Translations under genes and position numbers: made by a program
Assembly: GCF_000017265.1 (NCBI RefSeq)
Contig: NC_011144.1
Coordinates: 496,001 to 560,000 of the forward strand
Origin: Phenylobacterium zucineum HLK1
Lineage (GTDB): Bacteria; Pseudomonadota; Alphaproteobacteria; Caulobacterales; Caulobacteraceae
DNA: 64,000 nt
Direction: 5' to 3'
Part shown: positions 32,595-42,826 of the stretch, piece by piece
Layout of the letters: each line of letters opens with the position of its first letter
Numbering within the stretch: the stretch's first letter is position 1
Notes under the pieces: model-generated
The model's input: the letters and a program-made list of their open reading frames with translations, nothing else
Told to the model about the DNA's origin: nothing
Database searches by the model: none

Positions 32595-34043
32595 ATGATC
32601 ACCTGGGCCGTCCTGGCGGCGCTCGTCCTGTTCTCGGCCGTCACCTACGTGCTCGGCCGCCGCAAGCTCACCGCCCAAGCCGCTGGCCAGGGTCCGGGCG
32701 CGCGGGCGCATTCCCGGCCGGGCTACCACGGCGCCTACGTCATGCTGTGGGTCGCCGCCCCGGCTGCGGCGGTGCTGCTGCTGCACGCCGCCTTCGGACC
32801 GCGGGTCTCCGCCGCCATGGTCGAGGCCGAGGCTCCCGCCGCCGTGCAGGCGCTGGAGCCCCAGGCGCGGGCGGTGTTCTTCCACGACGCCCTGGCGATC
32901 GGGCGCGGCTACGCCCCCAGCGAGACCCTCTATGCGCCCGACGTGCGCGAGGCGCTCGAGGCCGAGGCGCGCGAGGCCGCCCGGACCGACATGACCCTGC
33001 GCGGCGCGGCCGTGGGCCTGGCCCTGATCCTCGCCGTCGGCGGCTTCCTCTTCGCCTACCGCCGCGTGCGGCCCGAGTTCCGGGCCCGCGAGCGGGTGGA
33101 GGGCTGGACCTCGGCCCTGCTGGTGGCCTGCTCGGTGGCCGCCGTCCTGACGACCGTGGGCATCGTCGCGTCGCTGGCGTTCGAGAGCGTCCGCTTCTTC
33201 CAGGCCGTGCCGCCGCTGCAGTTCCTGTTCGGGACCGAGTGGGATCCGCAGATCGCCATGCGCTCGGACCAGTACGCCACGTCCGGGGCGTTTGGCGCGG
33301 TGCCGCTGTTCGTGGGCACCTTCCTGATCATGATCATCGCCATGACCGTGGCCGCGCCGATCGGCCTGCTCTCGGCGATCTACCTGGCGGAATACGCGAG
33401 CCGGCCCACCCGGGCGATCGTCAAGCCGATGCTGGAGATCCTCGCGGGCGTGCCCACGGTGGTCTACGGCTTCTTCGCGGCGCTGACGGTCGGGCCCCTG
33501 TTCCGCGGCTTCTTCAACGGCCTGGGCGCGCAGCTCGTGGGCGGGCCGCTGCACGACCTCGGCGTCTATCTCACCCAGGTGCAGAACCAGATGGCGCTGG
33601 TGGCCGGCGCGGTCATGGGGATCATGCTGATCCCCTTCGTCTCCTCGCTCTCGGACGACATCATCAACGCCGTGCCCCAGTCGCTGCGCGACGGCAGCCT
33701 GGCCATGGGGGCGACCCCGTCCGAGACGATCAAGAAGGTGGTCATGCCGGCCGCCCTGCCGGGCATCATGGGCGCCCTGCTGCTGGCGGTCTCGCGGGCC
33801 ATCGGCGAGACGATGATCGTGACCATGGCCGCGGGGCTCCAGGCCCGGATGACCCTGAACCCGCTCGACACGGTCACGACGGTCACGGTGCAGATCGTCA
33901 CCCTGCTCACGGGCGACCAGGAATTCGACAGCCCCAAGACGCTGTCGGCCTTCGGCCTCGGCCTGACGCTCTTCGTCATCACGCTGATCCTGAACGTCAT
34001 CGCGCTCCGGATCGTGCAGAGGTACCGGGAACAGTATGACTGA
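32595..34043 (+). CDS. pstC: Phosphate ABC transporter permease PstC
   Basis: The 482-residue permease is longer than the E. coli protein because of an N-terminal part with three extra helices and a periplasmic insert (residues 1-190), usual for alphaproteobacterial PstC. The core carries FLFGTEWDPQ and the permease loop AMGATPSETIKKVVMPAALPG. With PstA it forms the membrane channel for phosphate. Its end overlaps pstA by eight bases. No pstS binding-protein gene is in this block, so PstS must be coded elsewhere. Confidence 0.95.
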   Translation: MITWAVLAALVLFSAVTYVLGRRKLTAQAAGQGPGARAHSRPGYHGAYVMLWVAAPAAAVLLLHAAFGPRVSAAMVEAEAPAAVQALEPQARAVFFHDALAIGRGYAPSETLYAPDVREALEAEAREAARTDMTLRGAAVGLALILAVGGFLFAYRRVRPEFRARERVEGWTSALLVACSVAAVLTTVGIVASLAFESVRFFQAVPPLQFLFGTEWDPQIAMRSDQYATSGAFGAVPLFVGTFLIMIIAMTVAAPIGLLSAIYLAEYASRPTRAIVKPMLEILAGVPTVVYGFFAALTVGPLFRGFFNGLGAQLVGGPLHDLGVYLTQVQNQMALVAGAVMGIMLIPFVSSLSDDIINAVPQSLRDGSLAMGATPSETIKKVVMPAALPGIMGALLLAVSRAIGETMIVTMAAGLQARMTLNPLDTVTTVTVQIVTLLTGDQEFDSPKTLSAFGLGLTLFVITLILNVIALRIVQRYREQYD

Positions 34044-35337
34044 CGCGGCCCTTCCGAAGGCGGGTCCGACGCCCGCCGACCTGCGCGCGGCGGTGGCCGC
34101 CCGGCTGAAGGCCAGGCGGGCCCGCGAGGCGCGCTTCCGCTGGTACGGACGCCTGGCGATCATCGCGGCGCTGTCGTTCCTGGCCGTGCTGCTGGGCCGG
34201 ATCGTGACCCAGGGCTACACGGCCTTCCTCGACTACCGGATCAGCGTGCCGGTCTATGTGGACCCCGCCCGGGTGGACCCCGCCGATCCGATGGGCGCCA
34301 ACTATGACCTGCTGGTGGCCGACGCCGTGCTGGCCAGGCTGGGCGAGCAGGACGATGCGCGCGGCACGCTGTCGGGCAAGGCGATGCAGCTGCTGTCCAC
34401 CGACCTGGGCTTCCAGCTGCTGGACAAGGTCCGGGCCGATCCCGGGGTCGTGGGCCAGACGGTGACCGTCGAGGGCTCCGTCCGCGCCGATGCGGGGCTC
34501 TACTACAAGGGCGCGGTCGACGCCGAGCTGGCCCAGGAAGATCGCAAGCTGGACGACCAGCAGATCGCCTGGCTCGACCGGCTGCAGGACCAGGGCCTGG
34601 TCTCCTCGGGCTTCAACACCGGCTTCCTGACCCGCTCGGACTCCACCGAGCCCGAACAGGCCGGCGTCCTCGGCGCCGTGGTCGGCTCGGCCATGATGCT
34701 GCTGGTCACCGCCCTGCTGTCGGTGCCGATCGGCGTGCTGGCGGCGGTCTATCTCGAGGAATTCTCGCCCAAGAACCGCTGGACCAGCGTCATCGAGGTG
34801 AACATCAACAACCTCGCCGCGGTCCCGTCGATCGTCTACGGCCTGCTCGGCCTGGCGGTATTCATCAACTGGCTGGCGGTCCCGCGCTCCTCGCCGCTGG
34901 TCGGCGGGCTGGTGCTCGCTTTGATGAGCCTGCCGACGGTGATCATCGCGACCCGCTCGGCGCTGAAGGCGGTGCCGCCCTCGATCCGCGAGGCGGCCCT
35001 GGGGGTCGGCGCATCCAAGACCCAGACGGTGTTCCACCACGTCCTGCCGCTGGCCATGCCCGGGGTGATGACCGGCTCGATCCTGTCGCTGGCCCACGCC
35101 CTGGGCGAGACCGCGCCGCTGCTGATGGTGGGCATGGTCTCGTTCGTGCCCGGCGTGCCGGCCGGCTTCACCGACGCGGCCACCGTGCTGCCGGTGCAGG
35201 TGTTCATCTGGGAGAACGCGTCCGAGCGCGCGTTCCACGAACGGACGGCGGCGGCGATCATCGTCCTGCTCGTCTTCATGATCGTCATGAACCTCGTCGC
35301 CATCGTGCTGCGGCGCCGGTTCGAGCGGCGCTGGTGA
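34036..35337 (+). CDS. pstA: Phosphate ABC transporter permease PstA
   Basis: This 433-residue permease has an N-terminal DUF3333-type extension with one helix and a periplasmic segment (about residues 30-200), then the core permease with the coupling loop [26 protein letters not shown]. Alphaproteobacterial PstA proteins share this extension. It overlaps the end of pstC. The stop is 35 bases before the pstB start chosen here. Confidence 0.95.
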   Translation: MTDAALPKAGPTPADLRAAVAARLKARRAREARFRWYGRLAIIAALSFLAVLLGRIVTQGYTAFLDYRISVPVYVDPARVDPADPMGANYDLLVADAVLARLGEQDDARGTLSGKAMQLLSTDLGFQLLDKVRADPGVVGQTVTVEGSVRADAGLYYKGAVDAELAQEDRKLDDQQIAWLDRLQDQGLVSSGFNTGFLTRSDSTEPEQAGVLGAVVGSAMMLLVTALLSVPIGVLAAVYLEEFSPKNRWTSVIEVNINNLAAVPSIVYGLLGLAVFINWLAVPRSSPLVGGLVLALMSLPTVIIATRSALKAVPPSIREAALGVGASKTQTVFHHVLPLAMPGVMTGSILSLAHALGETAPLLMVGMVSFVPGVPAGFTDAATVLPVQVFIWENASERAFHERTAAAIIVLLVFMIVMNLVAIVLRRRFERRW

Positions 35338-35371
35338 CATGATCCGGCAGCGTCCCATCGAGAGGCCCCCC

Positions 35372-36217
<846 letters not shown>

Positions 36218-36227
36218 GGGCCATCCC

Positions 36228-36923
36228 ATGAACGAACACATCGTCAAGTCGTACGAGGAAGAGCTCAACGCCCTCACCGCCGAGACCACGCGGATGGGCG
36301 GACTGGCCGAGGCGGCCGTCGCCGACTGCCTGCTGGCGGTGGTCAAGCGCGACCAGGAGCTGGCCACCGCGGTCGTCGCGCGGGACGAGCGGCTGGACGT
36401 GGCCGAGCGCGACATCGAGCGGCGGGCGATCCGCCTGATCGCCCTGCGCCAGCCCATGGCCAACGACCTGCGCAAGACGGTCGCGGCGATGAAGATCGCC
36501 AACAACCTCGAGCGCATCGGCGACCTGGCCAAGAACATCGCCAAGCGCACCCTGGTGATCATCGAGGAGGAGCCGATGACCCCGCTCACCCGCTCGATCG
36601 AGCGGATGGGCAAGCTGGTGCTGAACCGGCTCACCTCGGTCCTCGACGCCTACAGCCGCTCGGACATGGAGCGGGCCATGGCCGTCTGGTCCCAGGACGA
36701 CGAGGTGGACGAGCACTACAACAGCCTCTTCCGCGAGCTGCTGACCTACATGATGGGCGATCCGCGGACGATCACCGCCTGCACGCACATGCTGTTCGCG
36801 GCCAAGAACCTCGAGCGGATCGGCGACCACGCCACCAACATCGCCGAGCTCATCCACTACGAGATCACGGGCGAGGAGATGATCTCCCAGGCCCGGCCGA
36901 AGACCGATCCACTGGAAGCCTGA
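36228..36923 (+). CDS. phoU: Phosphate signalling protein PhoU
   Basis: The 231-residue all-helical protein contains two PhoU repeats with the metal-binding motif ERIGDLAKNIAKR and its second copy ERIGDHATNIAELI. It connects Pst transport state to PhoR and damps the response in high phosphate. It follows pstB by 10 bases and precedes phoB by 13 bases. Confidence 0.96.
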   Translation: MNEHIVKSYEEELNALTAETTRMGGLAEAAVADCLLAVVKRDQELATAVVARDERLDVAERDIERRAIRLIALRQPMANDLRKTVAAMKIANNLERIGDLAKNIAKRTLVIIEEEPMTPLTRSIERMGKLVLNRLTSVLDAYSRSDMERAMAVWSQDDEVDEHYNSLFRELLTYMMGDPRTITACTHMLFAAKNLERIGDHATNIAELIHYEITGEEMISQARPKTDPLEA

Positions 36924-36936
36924 CGGGGGCCGCTAA

Positions 36937-37629
36937 GTGACGACGCCACGCATACTGATCGTCGAGGACGAGGACTCGCTCGCGACGCTGCTTCAGTACA
37001 ACCTCGAGAAGGAGGGCTACGAGGTCGCCGCCGCCGGCGACGGCGAGGAGGCCCTGCTGCAGGTGCAGGAGCGCCTGCCCGACCTCATCGTGCTGGACTG
37101 GATGCTGCCCAAGGTGTCGGGCATCGAGGTGTGCCGGCGGCTGCGTCAGCGTCCCGAGAGCCGCAACGTGCCGATCATCATGCTGACGGCGCGGGGCGAG
37201 GAGACCGACCGCATCCGCGGCCTGGACACCGGCGCCGACGACTATGTGGTCAAGCCCTTCGCCATGAGCGAGCTGGCGGCCCGCATCCGCGCGGTGCTGC
37301 GCCGGCTGCGCCCGGGCCTGGCCGAGGACCGCGTCCGCTGCGGCGACATCATCATCGACCGGGTCGCCCACCGCGTGAAGCGGAACGGCGCGGAGGTGCA
37401 CCTGGGCCCCACCGAGTTCCGGCTGCTGGACCACTTCATGCAGCATCCCGGGCGGGTGTTCTCGCGCGAGCAGCTGCTGGACGCCGTCTGGGGGTCGGAC
37501 GTCTATGTCGAGGCCCGGACCGTCGACGTGCACATCGGGCGCCTGCGCAAGGCCCTGAACGCGGCGGACGCGGGCGACCCGATCCGCACGGTCCGCTCGG
37601 CCGGCTACTCGCTGGACGTCGACGCCTGA
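36937..37629 (+). CDS. phoB: Phosphate response regulator PhoB
   Basis: The 230-residue regulator starts at GTG. It has a receiver domain with the acidic pocket (IVEDED), the phosphoacceptor Asp in LIVLDWMLPK and Lys in VVKPFAMSEL. The C-terminal OmpR-type winged helix has LGPTEFRLLDHFMQHPGRVFSREQLLD and TVDVHIGRLRKAL. It should bind PHO boxes such as the candidates near phoR and pstC. Confidence 0.96.
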   Translation: MTTPRILIVEDEDSLATLLQYNLEKEGYEVAAAGDGEEALLQVQERLPDLIVLDWMLPKVSGIEVCRRLRQRPESRNVPIIMLTARGEETDRIRGLDTGADDYVVKPFAMSELAARIRAVLRRLRPGLAEDRVRCGDIIIDRVAHRVKRNGAEVHLGPTEFRLLDHFMQHPGRVFSREQLLDAVWGSDVYVEARTVDVHIGRLRKALNAADAGDPIRTVRSAGYSLDVDA

Positions 37630-37670
37630 GCGCTTGACCGGAGGGCGGCGGACCGCCAAAGCCGCCGTCC

Positions 37671-38942
37671 ATGAACATCCTGCTGGTTGGCTCGGGCGGC
37701 CGCGAACACGCGCTCGCCTGGAAGATCGCGGCCTCGCCGCTGGTGAAGCGCCTGGTGGCCGCGCCGGGCAATCCCGGCATGGCCGAGCAGTGCGAGCTGC
37801 GCGCCGTGGGGCCCACCGACGTGCCGGCCCTGGTGGCGCTGGCCAAGGAGATCGCCGCCGACCTCGTGGTGATCGGCCCGGAATCGTCCGTGGATGCGGG
37901 CCTCGCCGACCAGCTGCAGGCCGAGGGGATCCCCTGCTTCGGTCCGACGGCGGGCGCGGGGCAGCTGGAGTCCTCCAAGGCCTTCACCAAGGCCTTCGCC
38001 GACCGCTACGGCCTGCCCACCGCCGCCTACCGCGTCTGCGAGAGCGCCGAGGCGGCCCGCGCGGCGCTGGAGCTGTTCGAGCCGCCCTATGTGATCAAGG
38101 CCGACGGCCTGGCGGCCGGCAAGGGCGTCACCGTGGCCCAGGACCGCGGCGAGGCCGAGGCCGCCATCGACGACGCCTTCGGCGGCCGCTTCGGCGCGGC
38201 CGGAGCCCGCGTGGTGGTCGAGGAGTTCCTGGAGGGCGAGATCGGCTCGCTGTTCGCCCTGTGCGACGGCGAAGCCTCCATGCTGTTCGGCTGGGCCCAG
38301 GACCACAAGCGCGTCTTCGACGGCGAGCAGGGACCGAACACGGGCGGGATGGGCACCTATTCCCCTGCGCCGGTCTTCACGCCCGAGCTGGTGGAGCAGG
38401 TCCGCACGCGGCTGGTGGAGCCCGCTTTCGCCGGCATCGCCGCCGACGGCTCGCCCTACCGCGGGGTGCTGTTCGTCGAGCTGATGGCCACGAAGCACGG
38501 GCCCAAGCTGGTGGAGTTCAACGTCCGCTTCGGCGATCCCGAGTGCCAGGTGCTGATGCTGCGGCTGGAGAGCGACCTCGTGCCGTACCTGGTCGCCTGC
38601 GCGAACGGGACGCTCGGGGACATGCCCCCGCCCGTCTGGCGCGACGAGGCGGCGGTCTGCGTGGTCATCGCGGCCAAGGGCTATCCGGGCACGCCCGCCG
38701 CCGGCGGCGAGATCCGTGGGCTCGACCAGGACCTCGGCGACGACGTGGTGGTCTTCCATGCGGGGACGAAGCGCGACGCCGACGGAACGCTGCGGGCGGC
38801 CGGCGGCCGCGTGCTCAACGTCTGCGCGCGGGGGGCGGACCTGCGGACGGCGCGCGACCGCGCCTATGCGGCCATCGAGCGGATCGAGTTCGCCGACGGC
38901 TTCTGCCGCAGCGACATCGGCTGGCGCGCCCTGGGCCGCTAG
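37671..38942 (+). CDS. purD: Phosphoribosylamine-glycine ligase
   Basis: This 423-residue ATP-grasp enzyme joins glycine to phosphoribosylamine in de novo purine synthesis. It begins MNILLVGSGGREHALAWK and has PGNPGMAEQC, GPESSVDAGLADQL, VIKADGLAAGKGVTVA, QDHKRVFDGEQGPNTGGMG and VEFNVRFGDPECQ, all PurD hallmarks. It ends at a CTAG shared as stop codon with the convergent SRPBCC gene. Confidence 0.96.
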   Translation: MNILLVGSGGREHALAWKIAASPLVKRLVAAPGNPGMAEQCELRAVGPTDVPALVALAKEIAADLVVIGPESSVDAGLADQLQAEGIPCFGPTAGAGQLESSKAFTKAFADRYGLPTAAYRVCESAEAARAALELFEPPYVIKADGLAAGKGVTVAQDRGEAEAAIDDAFGGRFGAAGARVVVEEFLEGEIGSLFALCDGEASMLFGWAQDHKRVFDGEQGPNTGGMGTYSPAPVFTPELVEQVRTRLVEPAFAGIAADGSPYRGVLFVELMATKHGPKLVEFNVRFGDPECQVLMLRLESDLVPYLVACANGTLGDMPPPVWRDEAAVCVVIAAKGYPGTPAAGGEIRGLDQDLGDDVVVFHAGTKRDADGTLRAAGGRVLNVCARGADLRTARDRAYAAIERIEFADGFCRSDIGWRALGR

Positions 38943-39385
38943 CCTTCCGCCAGCGTCTTCAGGGCCGGCAGCGCCTCGTTGGCCCAGGCCTCGCCGATCG
39001 CCAGCATGGCGAGCTCGACCTCGGCGGGCTCCAGCTCGGCCTCGAAGGCATCCCAGCCCGAGTGCGTCAGCCGCACATGGACCCCGCCCGGGATGGGCGT
39101 CAGGGCGATGGCGACGTCGGTGGGCGGCCGGCCAGGGTAGGTCCAGCTGAAGCGCAGCCGCCGCCGCGGGTCCAGCACCTCGAGCCGGCAGGGGATGGCG
39201 TCGGTCAGGTCGCCGGCCTCCCGCCGCCGCCGGCTGGGCTGCATGACGAAGGTGTGGCCGACCCGCGGCCGGAAGCCGAAGCCACCCATCCAGCGCCAGA
39301 CCAGGGCGGTGTCGGTCATCACCCGCCAGACCGCCTCGGGGCTCGCCGCGATCTCGATGACGGTCTCGATGTCGTCGCTGTCCAT
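38939..39385 (-). CDS. SRPBCC (AHSA1-like) domain protein
   Basis: The 148-residue protein begins MDSDDIETVIEIAASPEAVWRVMTD and ends with LTHSGWDAF and a C-terminal helix, the outline of an AHSA1/START-like ligand-binding fold. The family includes toxin-resistance and general hydrophobic-ligand proteins, so no precise role follows. I chose the ATG at 39385, where the fold starts. An upstream in-frame ATG at 39481 would add 32 residues without family features. Confidence 0.82.
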   Translation of the reverse strand: MDSDDIETVIEIAASPEAVWRVMTDTALVWRWMGGFGFRPRVGHTFVMQPSRRRREAGDLTDAIPCRLEVLDPRRRLRFSWTYPGRPPTDVAIALTPIPGGVHVRLTHSGWDAFEAELEPAEVELAMLAIGEAWANEALPALKTLAEG

Positions 39386-39501
39386 GCGCCGGCCTGCCAA
39401 GCCGCTTCCTGACCTCAGGTCAAGCCCGCCCATCTCGCCTTGCCCCGCCGCCGCCGCCCTCGCTAAATAGGGTTCAAACAACTGTACGAAGGGGAAGCGC
39501 C

Positions 39502-40584
39502 ATGGCCGTCACCGCCGACGTCGCCGCCGAGCAGGAGCGGGAGAAGGCCAACACCGGCACCGAGGCCGTCCCCGAGGCCCAGCGCTTCGACCAGGCTTCG
39601 CTGGAGCGCTGGCTGGAGGCCAACGTCGAGGGCTACGCCGGCCCGCTGGAGGTCCGCAAGTTCAAGGGCGGCCAGTCGAATCCGACCTATCAGCTCATCA
39701 CGCCCTCACAGAAGTACGTCCTGCGCCGCAAGCCGCCGGGCAAGCTGCTGCCCTCGGCCCACGCCGTGGACCGGGAGTACCGGGTGATCTCGGCGCTGTA
39801 CCCGACGGGCTTCCCGGTCGCGCGCACCTACGGCCTGTGCCAGGACGATTCCGTCATCGGCACCTGGTTCTACGTGATGGATTGCGTCGAGGGACGGGTG
39901 CTCTGGGACCAGACCCTGCCGGCCTATTCCCCGGCCGAGCGCACCGCCATCTTCCGCGCCAAGATCAAGACCCTCGCCGACCTGCACAACACCGACTACG
40001 TCAAGATCGGCCTGGAGAACTACGGCAAGCCCGGCAACTACATGGCCCGGCAGGTCGACCGCTGGACCAAGCAGTACAAGGCCTCGGAGGACCGCCACAT
40101 CGAGGAGATGGAGCGGCTGATCGAGTGGCTGCCGCGCACTGTGCCGAACCAGGAGCGGACCTCGATCGTCCACGGCGACTACCGCCTCGACAACATGATC
40201 TTCCATCCGACCGAGCCGCGCGTGGCGGCGGTGCTGGACTGGGAGCTGTCGACCCTGGGCGAGCCGCTGGCCGACTTCACCTACCTGCTGATGAACTGGG
40301 TGAACGGCACGATCTCGCAGCTGCCCGACCTGAAGGCGCACGGCATCCCGACCATCGAGGAGGCGGTGGACTACTACTGCGAGCTGACCGGCCGCGACGG
40401 CCTGCCCGACCTCAACTGGTTCTTCTCGTACAACACCTTCCGTCTGGCCGGCATCGTCCAGGGCATCCTCGGGCGGGTGCGCGACGGCACCGCCAACCAC
40501 CCGGACGCGGCCAGCATGGGCCCGCGGGTCCTGGCGCTGGCCCAGACCAGCTGGGAGTTCGCGAAGAAGGCCGGCGCCGGCTAG
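39502..40584 (+). CDS. APH/ACAD10-like phosphotransferase family protein
   Basis: The 360-residue protein has a kinase-like fold. The Gly-rich loop and Lys region are GGQSNPTYQLITPSQKYVLRRKP, the catalytic loop is IVHGDYRLDNMIFHP, and the metal-binding DWELSTLG follows. This set is typical of the phosphotransferases found with acyl-CoA dehydrogenases (ACAD10 N-terminal-like), which act on hydroxyacyl substrates in fatty acid breakdown. No acyl-CoA dehydrogenase gene is adjacent, so the substrate is open. A good GGGGAAG site precedes the ATG. It shares its stop tetranucleotide CTAG with lpxK. Confidence 0.88.
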   Translation: MAVTADVAAEQEREKANTGTEAVPEAQRFDQASLERWLEANVEGYAGPLEVRKFKGGQSNPTYQLITPSQKYVLRRKPPGKLLPSAHAVDREYRVISALYPTGFPVARTYGLCQDDSVIGTWFYVMDCVEGRVLWDQTLPAYSPAERTAIFRAKIKTLADLHNTDYVKIGLENYGKPGNYMARQVDRWTKQYKASEDRHIEEMERLIEWLPRTVPNQERTSIVHGDYRLDNMIFHPTEPRVAAVLDWELSTLGEPLADFTYLLMNWVNGTISQLPDLKAHGIPTIEEAVDYYCELTGRDGLPDLNWFFSYNTFRLAGIVQGILGRVRDGTANHPDAASMGPRVLALAQTSWEFAKKAGAG

Positions 40585-41567
40585 AGGCCGCCCACCACGG
40601 CGTCCAAGGCCGCCTCGTCCTGGAAGACGGCCCGGACCGGCCAGGGCCGCACCCGCTCGCGCCAGGCGGGGGGCAGGCGGATCCAGTCCTTCTCGGTGGT
40701 GAGGAGGCCGGCGCCGTCCTGGGCCGCGCGATCCGCCAGCAGGGCGAGCGCAGCGGCGTCGTAGGCGTAGTGGTCCGGGAAGGGGGCGAACTCCACCAGC
40801 TCGCAGCCGGCCGCCTTCAGGGCGCGCTCGAACTTCCACGGCTTGCCGATGCCGGCGAAGGCGACCTGCGGTCCGACCGGCGGCGGCCCCTCGGGCTCGA
40901 GCCGGGCGATCAGCACCGGGACCTTCGACAGCACGCGGACCAGCTCGGGATCGGGCGCCGCGAGATCGGCGGGCAGCAGGATGACCGCGGCGTCCGCCCG
41001 CGCCAGCCCCGCCGCGAGCGGCTCGCGCATGGGCCCGGCGGGAAACACCCGCCCGTCCCCGAAGGGCCACTCGCCGTTCCGCGTCTCGCCGTCCACGACC
41101 ACCAGCGACAGGGCCTTCTTCACGGAGGGGTTCTGGTGGCCGTCGTCCATCACCACCACGCGGGCGCCCGCGGCGGCCGCGGCCCGCGCGCCGGCCAGAC
41201 GGTCGCGGGAGACCCAGACGGGCAGGTCGCGGGCCAGCATCAGGGGCTCGTCGCCCACCTCGCCGCTGGCGTGGACGGCGGGATCGACCCGCACCGGACC
41301 CGCCAGCGAGCCGCCGTAGCCGCGCGACAGGACGTGTCCGCCGAGCCGGCGGGCGATCTCGCGCACGACCGGGGTCTTGCCCGCGCCGCCCATGGTCAGG
41401 TTGCCCACGCAGATCACCGGCGCGCCCGCGTCCAGCGGCCGGGCGCGGGCGATCCGCCGGGCCGTCACGCCGGCCCAGGCCCAGGACAGCGGCGTGAGCA
41501 GCGCCCGGGTCATCGGCATGGAGCGCCGGTCGCGCTCGTACCACCAGCGGGGGGTCGCCAGTTTCAT
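40581..41567 (-). CDS. lpxK: Tetraacyldisaccharide 4'-kinase
   Basis: The 328-residue LpxK phosphorylates the lipid A disaccharide at the 4' position. It has MKLATPRWWYERD, VGNLTMGGAGKTPV (the P-loop), LSRGYGG, DEPLMLARDLPVWV, VVMDDGHQNPSV and the late TTEKDWIRLP. The ATG overlaps the waaA stop by ATGA. The frame extends open far upstream but that is antisense-like noise over waaA. Confidence 0.95.
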   Translation of the reverse strand: MKLATPRWWYERDRRSMPMTRALLTPLSWAWAGVTARRIARARPLDAGAPVICVGNLTMGGAGKTPVVREIARRLGGHVLSRGYGGSLAGPVRVDPAVHASGEVGDEPLMLARDLPVWVSRDRLAGARAAAAAGARVVVMDDGHQNPSVKKALSLVVVDGETRNGEWPFGDGRVFPAGPMREPLAAGLARADAAVILLPADLAAPDPELVRVLSKVPVLIARLEPEGPPPVGPQVAFAGIGKPWKFERALKAAGCELVEFAPFPDHYAYDAAALALLADRAAQDGAGLLTTEKDWIRLPPAWRERVRPWPVRAVFQDEAALDAVVGGL

Positions 41568-42826
41568 GCGGGCAGCAGGGGATCGAGGACGGCGAAGGCG
41601 GCGTCGAGCTGGGCGCCCTGCCGCTCGGCGTAGGCGAGGGCGGCCCGTCCCAGGGCTTCGCGGGTCGGGGTCTCGCGGGTCGGGGCGGCGCCCAGCAGGC
41701 GGCGGAGCTCGGCCTGAAGGGCGTCCGGGCCGGTCAGGACGATGGCCGCGCCGGCGTCCGACATCTCGGCGTAGAGGTCGGCGGCGTTGAACACGTGCGG
41801 CCCGGTGAGGATCGCGCAGCCCAGGCGGGCGGGCTCCAGCGGATTGTGCCCGCCGATTCCCGGCCGGAAGCTGCCGCCCATCACCACCACATCGGCCAGG
41901 CGGAAGAAGAGGCCGAGTTCGCCCAGGGTGTCGGCCACGTAGAGCGCGTCGTCCGGCTTCGGAAGCTCGCCCGCCCCGCGGCGCGGCGCGGCGAGTTCGG
42001 CCGCCAGGGCGCCGCCCCGCTCGGGATGGCGCGGGGCGATGATCGTCAGGGCGTCGGGCGCGGCGGCGCGGACGGCCGCGGCGAGGATCGGCTCCTCGCC
42101 CGGATGGGTGCTGGCCGCCAGGACCACCGGGCGTCCGGCGAGGAGCCCCCGCAGGCGCTCCAGCTCGGCCGCGTCGCAGGGCAGGGGATCGCCTGCGCGC
42201 TTCAGGTTCAGGTGCGGGCCGGTCCGGGCCCCGAGGCGGGCGAGGCGAGCGGCGGTGGCGTCGTCCTGCGGCAGGACGGCGTCGAAGGCGCCGAGCAGCG
42301 CCCGCGCCGAGGCGGGGGCGCGGGCCCAGCCGGCGGCGCTGGCCTCGGTCATCCGCGCCGAGGCGAGGGCGAGGCGCACGCCGCGCTCCTTCGCCGCCAG
42401 GATCAGGTTCGGCCACAGCTCGCTCTCGACCAGCACGGCGAGGCCCGGACGCCAGTGATCGAGGAAGCGGGCGACCGCGCCCGGAGCGTCGACGGGGGCG
42501 AACTGGTGGATCACGCCCGGGGGCAGGCGCCGCGCCAGCACCTGGGCCGAGGTGACCGTGCCCGAGGTGACGAGGACGGTGAGATCCGGCCGCCGCCGCC
42601 TCAGCGCCGCGACCAGCGGCAGCAGCGAGGCGCTCTCGCCCACGCTGACGCCGTGCAGCCACACGAGCGGACCCGGGGGACGGGGAGCCGCCGCCCGGCC
42701 GAGGCGCTCGGCGAGCCGGGCGGGGTCTTCCTTGCCGCGCCGGGCGCGGGCCTGCAGGACCTGCGGCGCCAGCGGCTCGAGCAGGCGGGTCGCCGCGCCG
42801 TAGAGCGCGAGGGGGAGGGGTTTCAC
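41564..42826 (-). CDS. waaA: 3-deoxy-D-manno-octulosonic acid transferase
   Basis: The 420-residue Kdo transferase has WLHGVSVGESASLLPLV with its conserved Glu, VTSGTVTSAQVLARRLP, VLVESELWPNLILAAKERG, AASTHPGEEPILAAAV and FRPGIGGHNPLEPARLG, all standard in WaaA/KdtA. It adds Kdo to lipid IVA at the inner membrane. Its start is a GTG overlapping the CDF transporter stop (GTGA). It is coupled downstream to lpxK. Confidence 0.95.
   Translation of the reverse strand: MKPLPLALYGAATRLLEPLAPQVLQARARRGKEDPARLAERLGRAAAPRPPGPLVWLHGVSVGESASLLPLVAALRRRRPDLTVLVTSGTVTSAQVLARRLPPGVIHQFAPVDAPGAVARFLDHWRPGLAVLVESELWPNLILAAKERGVRLALASARMTEASAAGWARAPASARALLGAFDAVLPQDDATAARLARLGARTGPHLNLKRAGDPLPCDAAELERLRGLLAGRPVVLAASTHPGEEPILAAAVRAAAPDALTIIAPRHPERGGALAAELAAPRRGAGELPKPDDALYVADTLGELGLFFRLADVVVMGGSFRPGIGGHNPLEPARLGCAILTGPHVFNAADLYAEMSDAGAAIVLTGPDALQAELRRLLGAAPTRETPTREALGRAALAYAERQGAQLDAAFAVLDPLLPA

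Noticed and set aside
41568-42662. Upstream extension of lpxK (693-residue frame)
   Set aside because: It covers waaA in another frame; LpxK homology starts at 41567.
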